36,194 nucleotides of DNA, taken from contig JAAZNU010000026.1 in NCBI GenBank assembly GCA_012798135.1, positions 1 through 36,194 of the forward strand, in the 5' to 3' direction. This DNA comes from Veillonellaceae bacterium. Lineage in GTDB: Bacteria > Bacillota_C > Negativicutes > UBA1444. The position numbers and the translations under genes are program-made. The notes under the pieces are model-generated. The model was not told the DNA's origin. It worked only from the letters and a program-made list of their open reading frames with translations, and did not search any database. Shown here piece by piece: positions 29,181 to 36,194 of the stretch (the stretch's first letter is position 1; the number at the start of each line of letters is the position of its first letter).

Positions 29181-32100
29181 GTTTTTTATTGACCGACCGA
29201 TCTTTGCGATCGTAATTTCGATCTTCATTTTGCTCGGCGGCGGCATCGCCGCGTTCAATCTGCCGATTGCCCAGTATCCGCAGATTATCCCGCCGACGAT
29301 CAACGTCACGGCGAATTATGCCGGCGCCAGCGCCGAAGTCGTTGAACAAAGCCTGGCCCAGCTGGTCGAAGAACAGGTCAACGGCGTCGAGGGCATGGTT
29401 TCGATGTCTTCGACCAGTTCCGACAACGGCATTTACCAACTAGACGTGAAATATGAACTCGGCAAGGACGCCGACGTGGCCCAGGTGCAGACGCAGAACC
29501 GCGTCACCAAGGCCAATGCCCAGGTGCCGGCCGAAGTTACGGCGGCCGGCGGCGTGCTGGTGCAGAAGTCCACGCCGGACCGGGCGGTCATTTTCAGCCT
29601 GTATTCGCCAAATGGCACCTATGACCGCGCCTTCATGAAAACCTACGCGAACATCAATATCATCCAGGATTTGCAGCGCGTCAAGGGCGTCGGCACGATT
29701 TCCGAATTCGGCGCCGACTATGCGATGCGCATCTGGCTGCAGGCCGACAAGATGGCGCAGCTCGGCGTGACCACCAGCGATGTGGCCGCCGCGCTCAAGG
29801 ACCAGAACGTTCAGGCGCCGGTCGGCGGCTTCGGCCAACAACCGTCCACCAAAGAGCAGGAATTCCAGTATGCGGCCCGGACCAAGGGCCGGCTGGAAAC
29901 GCCGGAGGAATTCGGCGATATCGTCATTCGGGCCCAGAGCGACGGTTCGTTCATCCGGATGCACGATGTGGCCCGGATCGAAATGAGCGACAAGGACAAT
30001 ATCGTGACCAGTTTCCTGAACGGGCAGCCCTCCATCGCCTTCTCCGTGCAGTTGATGTCGGACGCCAACGCTCTCGACACGGTGCGGGACTGCAGCGCGA
30101 TCATCGACAAGGCGTCCAAGTCTTTCCCGGCGGACCTCAAAGTTCAAACCGTCGTTGACAATACCCGGTTCGTCAGCTCGTCGCTGAAGGAAGTGGCCAA
30201 AACCTTCTTCGAAGCGTTGATGCTGGTGCTCATCATCGTGTACATCTTCCTGCAAAGCTGGCGGGCGACGCTGATCCCGATGCTGGCGGTGCCGGTATCG
30301 CTGGTCGGTACGTTCGGCGCGTTCATCATGCTCAGCTTCTCCATCAACACCCTGACCCTGTTCGCCATGGTGCTGGCCATCGGCCTGGTGGTCGACGACG
30401 CCATCGTCGTGGTGGAGGCGGTCGAACATCATATGCAGACGGATGGGGTCAATCCCCGCGAAGCGACGATCCGGGCCATGGAAGACGTTTCCGCGCCGGT
30501 CGTCGGCATCGCCTTCGTGCTGGCTTCGGTGTTCATCCCGGTCGCGTTCTTCGGCGGCACTACCGGTGTACTCTATAAACAGTTCGCCCTGACCATCGCC
30601 GTGTCGATGGGCCTGTCGGCGTTGATCGCATTGACGCTGACGCCGGCGCTGTGTTCGTTGCTGCTCAAGCAGCACGACCCCAATGCGCATGTTGGCAAAA
30701 TCGGACACTATTTGTCGCGTTTTACGGTCTGGTTCGAAAACCTGCGGGACAAATATGAACATGGCGCCGTCAAAGTCATGATGCGGGCGAAGGTCAGCCT
30801 GCTGTTGATGCCGCTGCTGCTGGTGGGAGCCTACGGCATTTCGAGCTTCGTTCCCTCCTCCTTCGTGCCGAGCGAAGACCAGGGTTACTTCATCACGACG
30901 ATCAACCTGCCGGAAGCCGCCAGTCTGAACCGGACCGAAGAAGTGGCCAATGCGGTGTCGGCCAAAGTCCGGGAATTGCCGGATGTGCGCAATGCCATGA
31001 CGATCGCCGGGATCGACCTGCTGTCCGGCGCCCGCAAATCCAATTCCGCCGTGCTGTTCGTCGAGCTCTCGGACTGGAGCGATCGCAATAAAGCCTCGCA
31101 AAGCGTGGATGCGATCACCCGACAGGTCATGGGCATGACCATGAACCTGCCGGAAGCGGCGACGATGGCCTTCAACGTGCCGCCGCTGCCCGGCATCGGC
31201 AGTTTCGGCGGCTTCAGCCTCGTACTGCAGGATAAAGGCGGCCGCAGTATTCAGGACCTCGCCGAAGTTTCCCAGGCGTTCGTGGCGGAAGCCCGTAAAC
31301 ATCCGGAAATCGGCGTGATTTACTCGACCTTCCGGGCGGACACACCCGCCTACAACTTCAAAATCGACCGGGAAAAGGCCATGAAACTGGGCGTGCCGGT
31401 CAGTTCGGTGTTCAGCACGCTGCAATCGTTCCTGGGCGGCGTGCAGATCAACGACTTCAACCGCTTCGGCCGCACCCTGAAAGTGGTCGTGCAGGCCGAT
31501 GCGCCGTTCCGCAACGATGTCAACGATCTGCGGATCCTGTACGTGCGCAGCAACACCGGCGCGATGGTGCCGCTCAGCACCCTGGTTCAGCCGGAACCGA
31601 TCAGCAGCCCGACCAACATCAAGCGTTTCAACGGCTTCCGGTCGGTACAGATCGGCGGCAGCGTAGCGCACGGCTATAGTACCGGCCAGGCCATCGCGGC
31701 GCTGGAAGAAGTGGCGAAAACGCTGCCCGCCGGCTATGGTTACGAATGGACCGACATGAGCCGCGAGGAAAAACTGTCCGGCGGCCGGACCCCGATCATC
31801 TTCGCTCTGGCGATTTTGTTCGCTTTCCTCTGCCTGGCGGCCTTGTATGAAAGCTGGAGCGTGCCGCTGGCAGTGCTACTGACCGTGCCTACCACCATTT
31901 TCGGCGCGTTCATGTTCATGGCCGTGCGCGGCCTGGAAAACAGTGTGTACATGCAGATCGGCCTGGTCATGCTGATCGGATTGGCGGCGAAAAACGCCAT
32001 TCTGATCGTGGAGTTCGCCAAAGTCCGGGTGGAACGGGGTATGCCGGTCCGCCAGGCGGCGATTGAAGCCGCCCGGCTCCGGATGCGTCCCATCGTGATG

Positions 32101-32346
32101 ACGTCGCTGGCGTTCGTGGTGGGCTGTCTGCCGCTGGTCATGGCCAAAGGCGCGGGCGCCGCCTCGCGCAACGCGATGGGCACCACGGTGGTCGGCGGGA
32201 TGACCCTGGATACCCTGATGGGAGTATTCGTAATACCGGCGCTGTTCGTGATGGTCGAGGAATCCGCGCTGTACTTCGAACAGTGGCGTGCGCGGATCTG
32301 GCCCAAAAAACCGACGGACGACGAAGCGACGGTCGATGAAGGCTAG
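29173..32346 (+). CDS. RND efflux pump, HAE1 family (AcrB type)
   Basis: ATG 29173 lies inside the last codons of the fusion-protein gene. The 1057-residue protein begins MAKFFIDRPIFAIVISIFILLGG (in part) like AcrB and has the two-times-six membrane-helix plan with two large periplasmic loops. The proton-relay acids are present as Asp 408 and Asp 409 (GLVVDDAIVVVE), and the relay Lys is in GLAAKNAILIVEF. Motif HAE1 elements include GGTTGVLYKQFALTIAVSMGLS in part. As a trimer it captures drugs, bile-like compounds or solvents from the inner membrane/periplasm and expels them through the fusion protein and a TolC-like channel. Product length and residues suggest an active pump. Terminator 36 bp downstream. 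Confidence 0.95.
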   Translation: MAKFFIDRPIFAIVISIFILLGGGIAAFNLPIAQYPQIIPPTINVTANYAGASAEVVEQSLAQLVEEQVNGVEGMVSMSSTSSDNGIYQLDVKYELGKDADVAQVQTQNRVTKANAQVPAEVTAAGGVLVQKSTPDRAVIFSLYSPNGTYDRAFMKTYANINIIQDLQRVKGVGTISEFGADYAMRIWLQADKMAQLGVTTSDVAAALKDQNVQAPVGGFGQQPSTKEQEFQYAARTKGRLETPEEFGDIVIRAQSDGSFIRMHDVARIEMSDKDNIVTSFLNGQPSIAFSVQLMSDANALDTVRDCSAIIDKASKSFPADLKVQTVVDNTRFVSSSLKEVAKTFFEALMLVLIIVYIFLQSWRATLIPMLAVPVSLVGTFGAFIMLSFSINTLTLFAMVLAIGLVVDDAIVVVEAVEHHMQTDGVNPREATIRAMEDVSAPVVGIAFVLASVFIPVAFFGGTTGVLYKQFALTIAVSMGLSALIALTLTPALCSLLLKQHDPNAHVGKIGHYLSRFTVWFENLRDKYEHGAVKVMMRAKVSLLLMPLLLVGAYGISSFVPSSFVPSEDQGYFITTINLPEAASLNRTEEVANAVSAKVRELPDVRNAMTIAGIDLLSGARKSNSAVLFVELSDWSDRNKASQSVDAITRQVMGMTMNLPEAATMAFNVPPLPGIGSFGGFSLVLQDKGGRSIQDLAEVSQAFVAEARKHPEIGVIYSTFRADTPAYNFKIDREKAMKLGVPVSSVFSTLQSFLGGVQINDFNRFGRTLKVVVQADAPFRNDVNDLRILYVRSNTGAMVPLSTLVQPEPISSPTNIKRFNGFRSVQIGGSVAHGYSTGQAIAALEEVAKTLPAGYGYEWTDMSREEKLSGGRTPIIFALAILFAFLCLAALYESWSVPLAVLLTVPTTIFGAFMFMAVRGLENSVYMQIGLVMLIGLAAKNAILIVEFAKVRVERGMPVRQAAIEAARLRMRPIVMTSLAFVVGCLPLVMAKGAGAASRNAMGTTVVGGMTLDTLMGVFVIPALFVMVEESALYFEQWRARIWPKKPTDDEATVDEG

Positions 32347-32382
32347 GAACCGCCGCCGATAAACAAACAACGGCAAAAAACC

Positions 32383-32420
32383 AAAGCACCGGGCGAAGGA
32401 ACTTCGCACCGGTGCTTTTT
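32383..32420. terminator. Bidirectional terminator between the RND and AbrB genes
   Basis: AAAGCACCGG (32383-32392) pairs with CCGGTGCTTT (32409-32418), extended by GCGAAG/CTTCGC with one unpaired base; five Ts follow on plus, and on minus a T-rich stretch with six Ts (32380-32375) follows. Both convergent genes end here. Confidence 0.88.
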
Positions 32421-32449
32421 CTATCAGTACGCCGATTGAACGGCGTCAG

Positions 32450-33511
32450 TCAGGCTTTCGACGGTTTCAGGCATTTGCGGAACAGTATCGGCGTGAACAG
32501 CATAATGAAGAATAAGCGAAACAGCTGATACGAGGCAATGACCGACAAATCGGCCTGGAGGGCGATGCCGGTAACGCTCATTTCGGCGACGCCGCCCGGC
32601 GCCATGCTGAGAAACGCCGTAACCGTGGAATAGCCATAGAAATAGGCGAGCAGATAGGCGGCACCGAGGGAGGCGGCGAGCACGGCGACCACGCCGAGCA
32701 TGGTGTAGGCCAGCAAGATTCGCCAGTTGGCGAGGTTTTCGATCTGAATTTGCGTACCCATGTAAGCGCCGACGGCAATCTGGCAGGGAATGGTCAGCCA
32801 GGGCGGCAGGGCGGGGCAGTCGACTCCCGCCATGGCGGCGAGGGCGGCGCCGAAGATCGGCCCCAGCAAAAACGGGGTCGGCCAGTGCGTCCGGCGGGCG
32901 AACAGGGCGAAGCCGAGGGCCCAGAACAGCAGCGGAATGGTCCGCGGTGGCAACGGGGTGAAGATCGCCGCCAGACTTGCGGTGGCGGACGAGACGGCAG
33001 GCACGATGCCGGCCAAACCGGCGGCTTGGGTGGCCAGCGCCGGGACGATGAAAATCACGGACATCAGCCGGATGGTGTGCATGAACGACACCACCGACAC
33101 GTTGGTGTTGTCGATCTCCTCGCTCATCAGCACCATCTGCGAGAAGCCGCCGGGCACGCAGCCCATCAGACCGGTCGACAGACTGATGCCGACACGGCGG
33201 TGCGTCAGATAGCCGAACAGCAGGCTCATGCCCAGAATGATCGAAGTGACCAGCAGCATGACCGGCAGCTGGGCGACGACCTGGCGGGCGGCCTCCTCGG
33301 TAAAGGCCCGGCCGATCACGTAGCCGAGCACGACCAAAGCGGCGTTGCGCAGAGAGAGCGGCCAGCACATCGGCTGCTTCAGCGCTTGCGAACAAACGAC
33401 CACCGTGGCCAGCGGACCGAGCATCCAGGCCAGCGGAATCGACAGGCTAAAGAACAGTATGCCGCCGGCGGCAGCCAGAACGAAAGTTTTGACAATAGTC
33501 ATTCGGTTCAT
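32450..33511 (-). CDS. AbrB-family membrane protein (COG3180)
   Basis: I place the start at 33511 (353 residues, MNRMTIVKTF); the open frame runs 50 codons further but across the promoter. Another Met lies three codons in (33502). The protein has about ten membrane helices in two similar halves, each with the Gly-rich motif of the AbrB/AmoA duplication: GLMGCVPGGFSQMVLM near residue 120 and AFLSMAPGGVAEMSVTG near residue 300. AbrB proteins were named as putative ammonia monooxygenase regulators, but the fold is that of a transporter-like membrane protein; the substrate is unknown. The ribosome site (GGAGAG, 11 bases away) is weak. A good promoter lies upstream. Confidence 0.85.
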   Translation of the reverse strand: MNRMTIVKTFVLAAAGGILFFSLSIPLAWMLGPLATVVVCSQALKQPMCWPLSLRNAALVVLGYVIGRAFTEEAARQVVAQLPVMLLVTSIILGMSLLFGYLTHRRVGISLSTGLMGCVPGGFSQMVLMSEEIDNTNVSVVSFMHTIRLMSVIFIVPALATQAAGLAGIVPAVSSATASLAAIFTPLPPRTIPLLFWALGFALFARRTHWPTPFLLGPIFGAALAAMAGVDCPALPPWLTIPCQIAVGAYMGTQIQIENLANWRILLAYTMLGVVAVLAASLGAAYLLAYFYGYSTVTAFLSMAPGGVAEMSVTGIALQADLSVIASYQLFRLFFIMLFTPILFRKCLKPSKA

Positions 33512-33554
33512 GCGGGGAGCGGCTCTCCATTCCGTATTAAAAGTGCTGTCTACA

Positions 33555-33583
33555 GTTATACCGCGAATTCGCCGTTTTGGCAA
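33555..33583 (-). promoter_or_regulatory. Promoter of the AbrB-family gene
   Basis: On the minus strand TTGCCA (33583-33578) and TATAAC (33560-33555) with 17-base spacing, about 44 bases before the start codon at 33511. Confidence 0.6.
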
Positions 33584-33744
33584 TGCATCCCTAACGTCAG
33601 GAAAGTATAAAATCAGGATAATGACACTTATCTTCGCAATATAAAAATGGCACAATTCCAACTGATGAGTTTAAAGAAAAACTTAAGGTCGGACCACGAT
33701 GATTACGATAACTAGTTTGAAGAGATTTTCCAGGAGGCCAGATC

Positions 33745-34458
33745 ATGCAGCAGCTCTTTTTACGAAATGCACCGATGATTTTTATGGTCGCGGGAACCCT
33801 CTACGGGTTGATGCTCTATGTCAGCGTGCCGCGCGGCGGCAACGAGACGGTGTTTATCGCCACTATCATCATGCTCGGCGGGTTCTTCTTTGCCGGCCGG
33901 GTGATTCACCAGCTTTATGAAAAGGCTTACACGGACAGCCTGACCGGCTTGAAGAGCCGGGCCGCGTTCGAACCGGTGCAGGAGAAAAGAAAAGCCAATA
34001 CCGACGAGATATCGTCGTTGCTGATGGTGGATGTGGATGACTTCAAGGCGATCAACGATGAGTACGGCCATCGGGCCGGCGACGCCGTCCTGAAATCGCT
34101 GGCGTCGATTCTCCGGAAAAGCGTGCGGGACAAGGACAGCGTGTTCCGCTGGGGCGGCGATGAATTTGTCGTGATCCTGCCGGACGCTACAGCGGAGAAC
34201 GCCGGCGTCGTGGCGGAACGAATCCGCTCGGCGGTGGAAATGCATGGCTTGTATCACCTGACCGTGAGCATCGGCATCGCCGGCATCGTCGATAACAACG
34301 TCGGCGCAGCGTTGGCGGCGGCGGATAAGGCGATGTATGAGGCTAAAGAACGGAAAAACGCCATCGTGACCAGTTCGGCGGAACCTGACCGGCTGCTCGC
34401 GAATCCGCCCGGTTTCGCGTCCGGCGAACAAAAAGCGGATGTGATCTGGGTCCAGTAA
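33745..34458 (+). CDS. Membrane-bound diguanylate cyclase (GGDEF)
   Basis: ATG 33745 follows CAGGAGGCCAGATC. The 237 residues carry two N-terminal membrane helices (about 10-27 and 37-52) and a full GGDEF domain: DSLTGLKSRAAFE, DVDDFKAINDEYGH, RWGGDEFVVILP (Gly 137-Phe 141). The inhibitory I-site RxxD is present five residues before the motif (R128, D131), so product feedback by cyclic di-GMP is expected. There is no separate sensory domain beyond the short membrane part. It makes cyclic di-GMP, typically controlling biofilm or motility. Single gene, oriented away from abrB. Confidence 0.94.
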   Translation: MQQLFLRNAPMIFMVAGTLYGLMLYVSVPRGGNETVFIATIIMLGGFFFAGRVIHQLYEKAYTDSLTGLKSRAAFEPVQEKRKANTDEISSLLMVDVDDFKAINDEYGHRAGDAVLKSLASILRKSVRDKDSVFRWGGDEFVVILPDATAENAGVVAERIRSAVEMHGLYHLTVSIGIAGIVDNNVGAALAAADKAMYEAKERKNAIVTSSAEPDRLLANPPGFASGEQKADVIWVQ

Positions 34459-34522
34459 CCTCCGGTTTTCACAGAACTGTCGAGGCAAGCCTGCGCCACC
34501 GGCACAAGTTTGCGGCGCCCGA

Positions 34523-34551
34523 TTGATTTATCGGCGTTATTACGGTATAAT
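34523..34551 (+). promoter_or_regulatory. Promoter of the tRNA-Gly gene
   Basis: TTGATT (34523-34528) and a perfect TATAAT (34546-34551) with 17-base spacing, ending 38 bases before the tRNA. Confidence 0.75.
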
Positions 34552-34589
34552 ATCTTCGCTCGGGCAGTGTGCCCGGCAGGAACTTTCGG

Positions 34590-34664
34590 GCGGGCGTAGC
34601 TCAGTGGTAGAGTACCGGCTTCCCAAGCCGTGGGTCGCGAGTTCGAATCTCGTTGCCCGCTCCA
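34590..34664 (+). tRNA. tRNA-Gly (anticodon CCC)
   Basis: A 75-base cloverleaf: acceptor GCGGGCG pairs with TGCCCGC, D-arm GCTCAGTGGTAGAGT, anticodon loop TTCCCAA (anticodon CCC, glycine), TPsiC arm with GTTCGAATC, and an encoded 3' CCA. The tRNA end is probably the attachment site for the recombinase whose gene lies 140 bases downstream, facing it. Confidence 0.96.
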
Positions 34665-34674
34665 GTAAATTCGG

Positions 34675-34706
34675 GCCTTCCGGCGATTATGTCGGAGGGC
34701 TTTTTT
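34675..34706 (+). terminator. Terminator of tRNA-Gly
   Basis: GCCTTCCGGC (34675-34684) pairs with GTCGGAGGGC (34691-34700) with two G-T pairs, followed by six Ts. It stands after the expected attachment core and so was either carried by the element or rebuilt on integration. Confidence 0.88.
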
Positions 34707-34714
34707 GTTGAAAA

Positions 34715-34733
34715 GTGCTTAATTAGTGCTTAA
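34715..34733 (+). repeat. Tandem octamer pair, possible integrase arm sites
   Basis: GTGCTTAA occurs twice separated by TTA (11-bp period) between the tRNA and the recombinase gene. Paired short direct repeats one helical turn apart next to the attachment core are a usual form of arm-type sites for tyrosine recombinases. Confidence 0.55.
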
Positions 34734-34764
34734 CCAGTTTTTTGGGTGCCATTATAAGTCGTAA

Positions 34765-34797
34765 GCAAAGGGATACAGGGCGACCGCATCCCTTTGC
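34765..34797 (-). terminator. Stem-loop after the recombinase gene
   Basis: GCAAAGGGAT (34765-34774) pairs perfectly with ATCCCTTTGC (34788-34797), just eight bases after the recombinase stop on minus. No T tract follows, so termination efficiency is uncertain. Confidence 0.6.
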
Positions 34798-34804
34798 AGT
34801 ACGG

Positions 34805-36040
34805 TTATTCTGCCTGGTTTTCTTCAGGACGGCTCAGTTTCCGCAGTCTTATGAGCGATGCTTCGCTATTTTTGGTTACGACGCGTTTCCGAGAGTCCAG
34901 CGAGTTGATGTAAATACTGGTGGTTCGCAAGTCTGCATGCCCCATGAAATCTTTGATAGCGCCAAGGTCAGTTCCTTCGGCAAGCTGATAAGTGCCAAAT
35001 GCGTGACGCAACCTGTGAATTGAGGCGTGCGGCAAATTTAATTTGGGTAAAAATTTATTCAGCCAGGTGTTGTATGAATTAAGGTGAAGAGGCGTGACTG
35101 ATTTGCGTTGGGTAAACACAAAGCAGTGCTCCGACCATTCAAGGCCAGCCTTGATGAATGCCGCCTTCTGATAATCCTGCTGTGTTTGGAGCAGGATTAT
35201 GAGTTCTTCGGTCAAGCCAAGCAGGCGATATGAGGGGTCGTTTTTAGTATCTTTAACATAGAGAGGCTTTCCGGCAACATAGGCCAAGGCTTGCGAAACG
35301 TCCAGAGTGGCATTCTTGAAGTCGATTTGTTTCCAGGTGAGGCCGCAAATTTCTTCTCTCCGCAAACCCATGGAAAAAGCCAAATAGGTGATGACTCGGT
35401 ATTTGTGCGCCTTTTGGGGCAGCTCGTCGACATGATTGAGCAAGACTGACATTTCGTACTCATCCAAGACCTTAACTTTTTTGTACTTGGGACGTACAAC
35501 CTTAACGCTATCACTGCGGTTCTTCTCAAGGATCTCCCACTTTACTGCTTTGTTCAGCAGCTTGTGAATCAACGAGTAGTGCATCTCAATGGTCCTGTCG
35601 CTTAACCTGCCAGGCTTTCCATCCAACCGCATACCGGGTTCCTTCAAAGAATTGAGAAACCTTTGTATTATCGGCACTGTCAATTCCGAGAGTCGAAAAT
35701 GGCCAAGCGCTGGCAGGATTCTCTTATCGAGGATTTCATAATCGCGTTCCTTAGTCTTTTCTTCATAGTTGGCTTCAGCATGCTGGTGCTTCCAATAATC
35801 GACAAAGGACTTCAGCGTGGTTGAAGCGTTAACCGGACAAGCGGTCTGGGTGATTGAGGGACATTCACGGAAAAATTTCTGTAGCTCCTCTTCGGCCTTG
35901 CGGTCGCTGCTGACCCGAACGGTTTTGCTTCTGCGTTCCTGTTTACCAGCGCTGTTGTAACCGACGGTTACAGTCAGTTTGTAGAGGCCATTGCCTAGAT
36001 TCTTGATCGAGCCTTTTGAACGACGATCTTTGTTTGACAT
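34805..36040 (-). CDS. int: Tyrosine recombinase (phage/ICE-type integrase)
   Basis: Start at 36040, after AGGGGAGGAAATGGTTC; a longer frame to 36124 has no start signal. The 411 residues show an N-terminal arm-binding domain (residues about 1-60, beta-rich, GSIKNLGNGLYKLTVTVGYN), a SAM-like core-binding domain (70-190) and the catalytic domain with all key residues: Arg 227 (GLRREE), Lys 266, His 342 and Arg 345 (HRLRH), His 368 (MGHAD) and Tyr 377 (SIYIN). It should therefore be active. It integrates and excises an element by site-specific recombination, here most likely at the tRNA-Gly 3' end. The gene points toward the tRNA, so the element lies to the right, beyond the window. Confidence 0.95.
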   Translation of the reverse strand: MSNKDRRSKGSIKNLGNGLYKLTVTVGYNSAGKQERRSKTVRVSSDRKAEEELQKFFRECPSITQTACPVNASTTLKSFVDYWKHQHAEANYEEKTKERDYEILDKRILPALGHFRLSELTVPIIQRFLNSLKEPGMRLDGKPGRLSDRTIEMHYSLIHKLLNKAVKWEILEKNRSDSVKVVRPKYKKVKVLDEYEMSVLLNHVDELPQKAHKYRVITYLAFSMGLRREEICGLTWKQIDFKNATLDVSQALAYVAGKPLYVKDTKNDPSYRLLGLTEELIILLQTQQDYQKAAFIKAGLEWSEHCFVFTQRKSVTPLHLNSYNTWLNKFLPKLNLPHASIHRLRHAFGTYQLAEGTDLGAIKDFMGHADLRTTSIYINSLDSRKRVVTKNSEASLIRLRKLSRPEENQAE

Positions 36041-36194
36041 GAACCATTTCCTCCCCTCGTATAATAAAGTCCGGGATAAACAGGGCATCCTGTTGAAGCC
36101 CTCCGGTTGCCTCCCGTTGAACAATCGGAGATACTAGAAGCAGTGGACAGAGGAGGTCGCTCTCCTCCCAGAAGCTTGACTTCGTTATTAAGAG

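Noticed and set aside
29440..31671. 743-codon open frame on minus opposite the RND pump
   Set aside because: Artefact of codon bias in the pump gene; His/Arg/Asp-rich low-complexity translation.

Overview
This window looks like chromosome from a diderm, Gram-negative-staining Firmicute of the Negativicutes type, most likely close to Sporomusaceae. The pointers are a predicted outer-membrane beta-barrel of the Protochlamydia-outer-membrane/omptin-like kind, an AcrAB-type RND pump, a YvrJ-like small protein (a Firmicute family), strong AGGAGG ribosome sites, and a methyl-accepting chemotaxis protein paired with CheW. The taxonomic call is an inference from gene content; no rRNA is present.

Layout. 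(1) 1-730: G+C-rich, ordinary-looking chromosome with the end of a YvrJ-like gene, a structured intergenic leader and a small acidic protein. (2) 740-3800: an A+T-rich block with a GIY-YIG-type small nuclease, an AlbA_2/HATPase (COG2865-like) regulator, two 28-bp repeats exactly 100 bp apart and the debris of a higBA toxin-antitoxin pair. (3) 3808-4560: a G+C-rich secreted protein with its own terminator. (4) 4570-9880: a second A+T-rich block with a translationally coupled two-gene unit (a 700-aa protein of unknown function and an Mrr-like PD-(D/E)xK endonuclease), followed by a second AlbA_2/HATPase gene. Both A+T-rich blocks open with the same ~36-bp sequence. Blocks 2 and 4 are the best candidate in the window for an undescribed defence or mobile-element cargo system. 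(5) 9880-12720: an excisionase-like helix-turn-helix gene, then an mcp-cheW operon on the minus strand. (6) 12710-19370: an outer-membrane barrel gene, then a creatininase-family hydrolase followed by a complete branched-chain-amino-acid-type ABC transporter (livK, terminator, livHMGF). (7) 19400-24740, minus strand: a LysR regulator, an iron-type alcohol dehydrogenase, a CoA-acylating aldehyde dehydrogenase of the sulfoacetaldehyde/succinate-semialdehyde type, and a DASS anion transporter, which look like one catabolic unit. (8) 24980-27220: a secreted two-PDZ protein, a small CxxC protein and HU. (9) 27300-32420: TetR regulator, membrane-fusion protein and RND pump, with no outer-membrane channel gene beside them. 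(10) 32450-34460: AbrB-family membrane protein (minus) and a diguanylate cyclase (plus). (11) 34523-36194: tRNA-Gly(CCC) with an inward-facing tyrosine recombinase just downstream, the left end of an integrative element that runs off the window.

Together the window holds a metabolic/transport core (regions 6-9) with recombination and defence-like cargo at 740-9880 and a fresh integration point at 34.6 kb. Starts were placed by ribosome-site spacing, which shortens many of the longest open frames. In the G+C-rich part most long antisense frames are composition artefacts and were left out.
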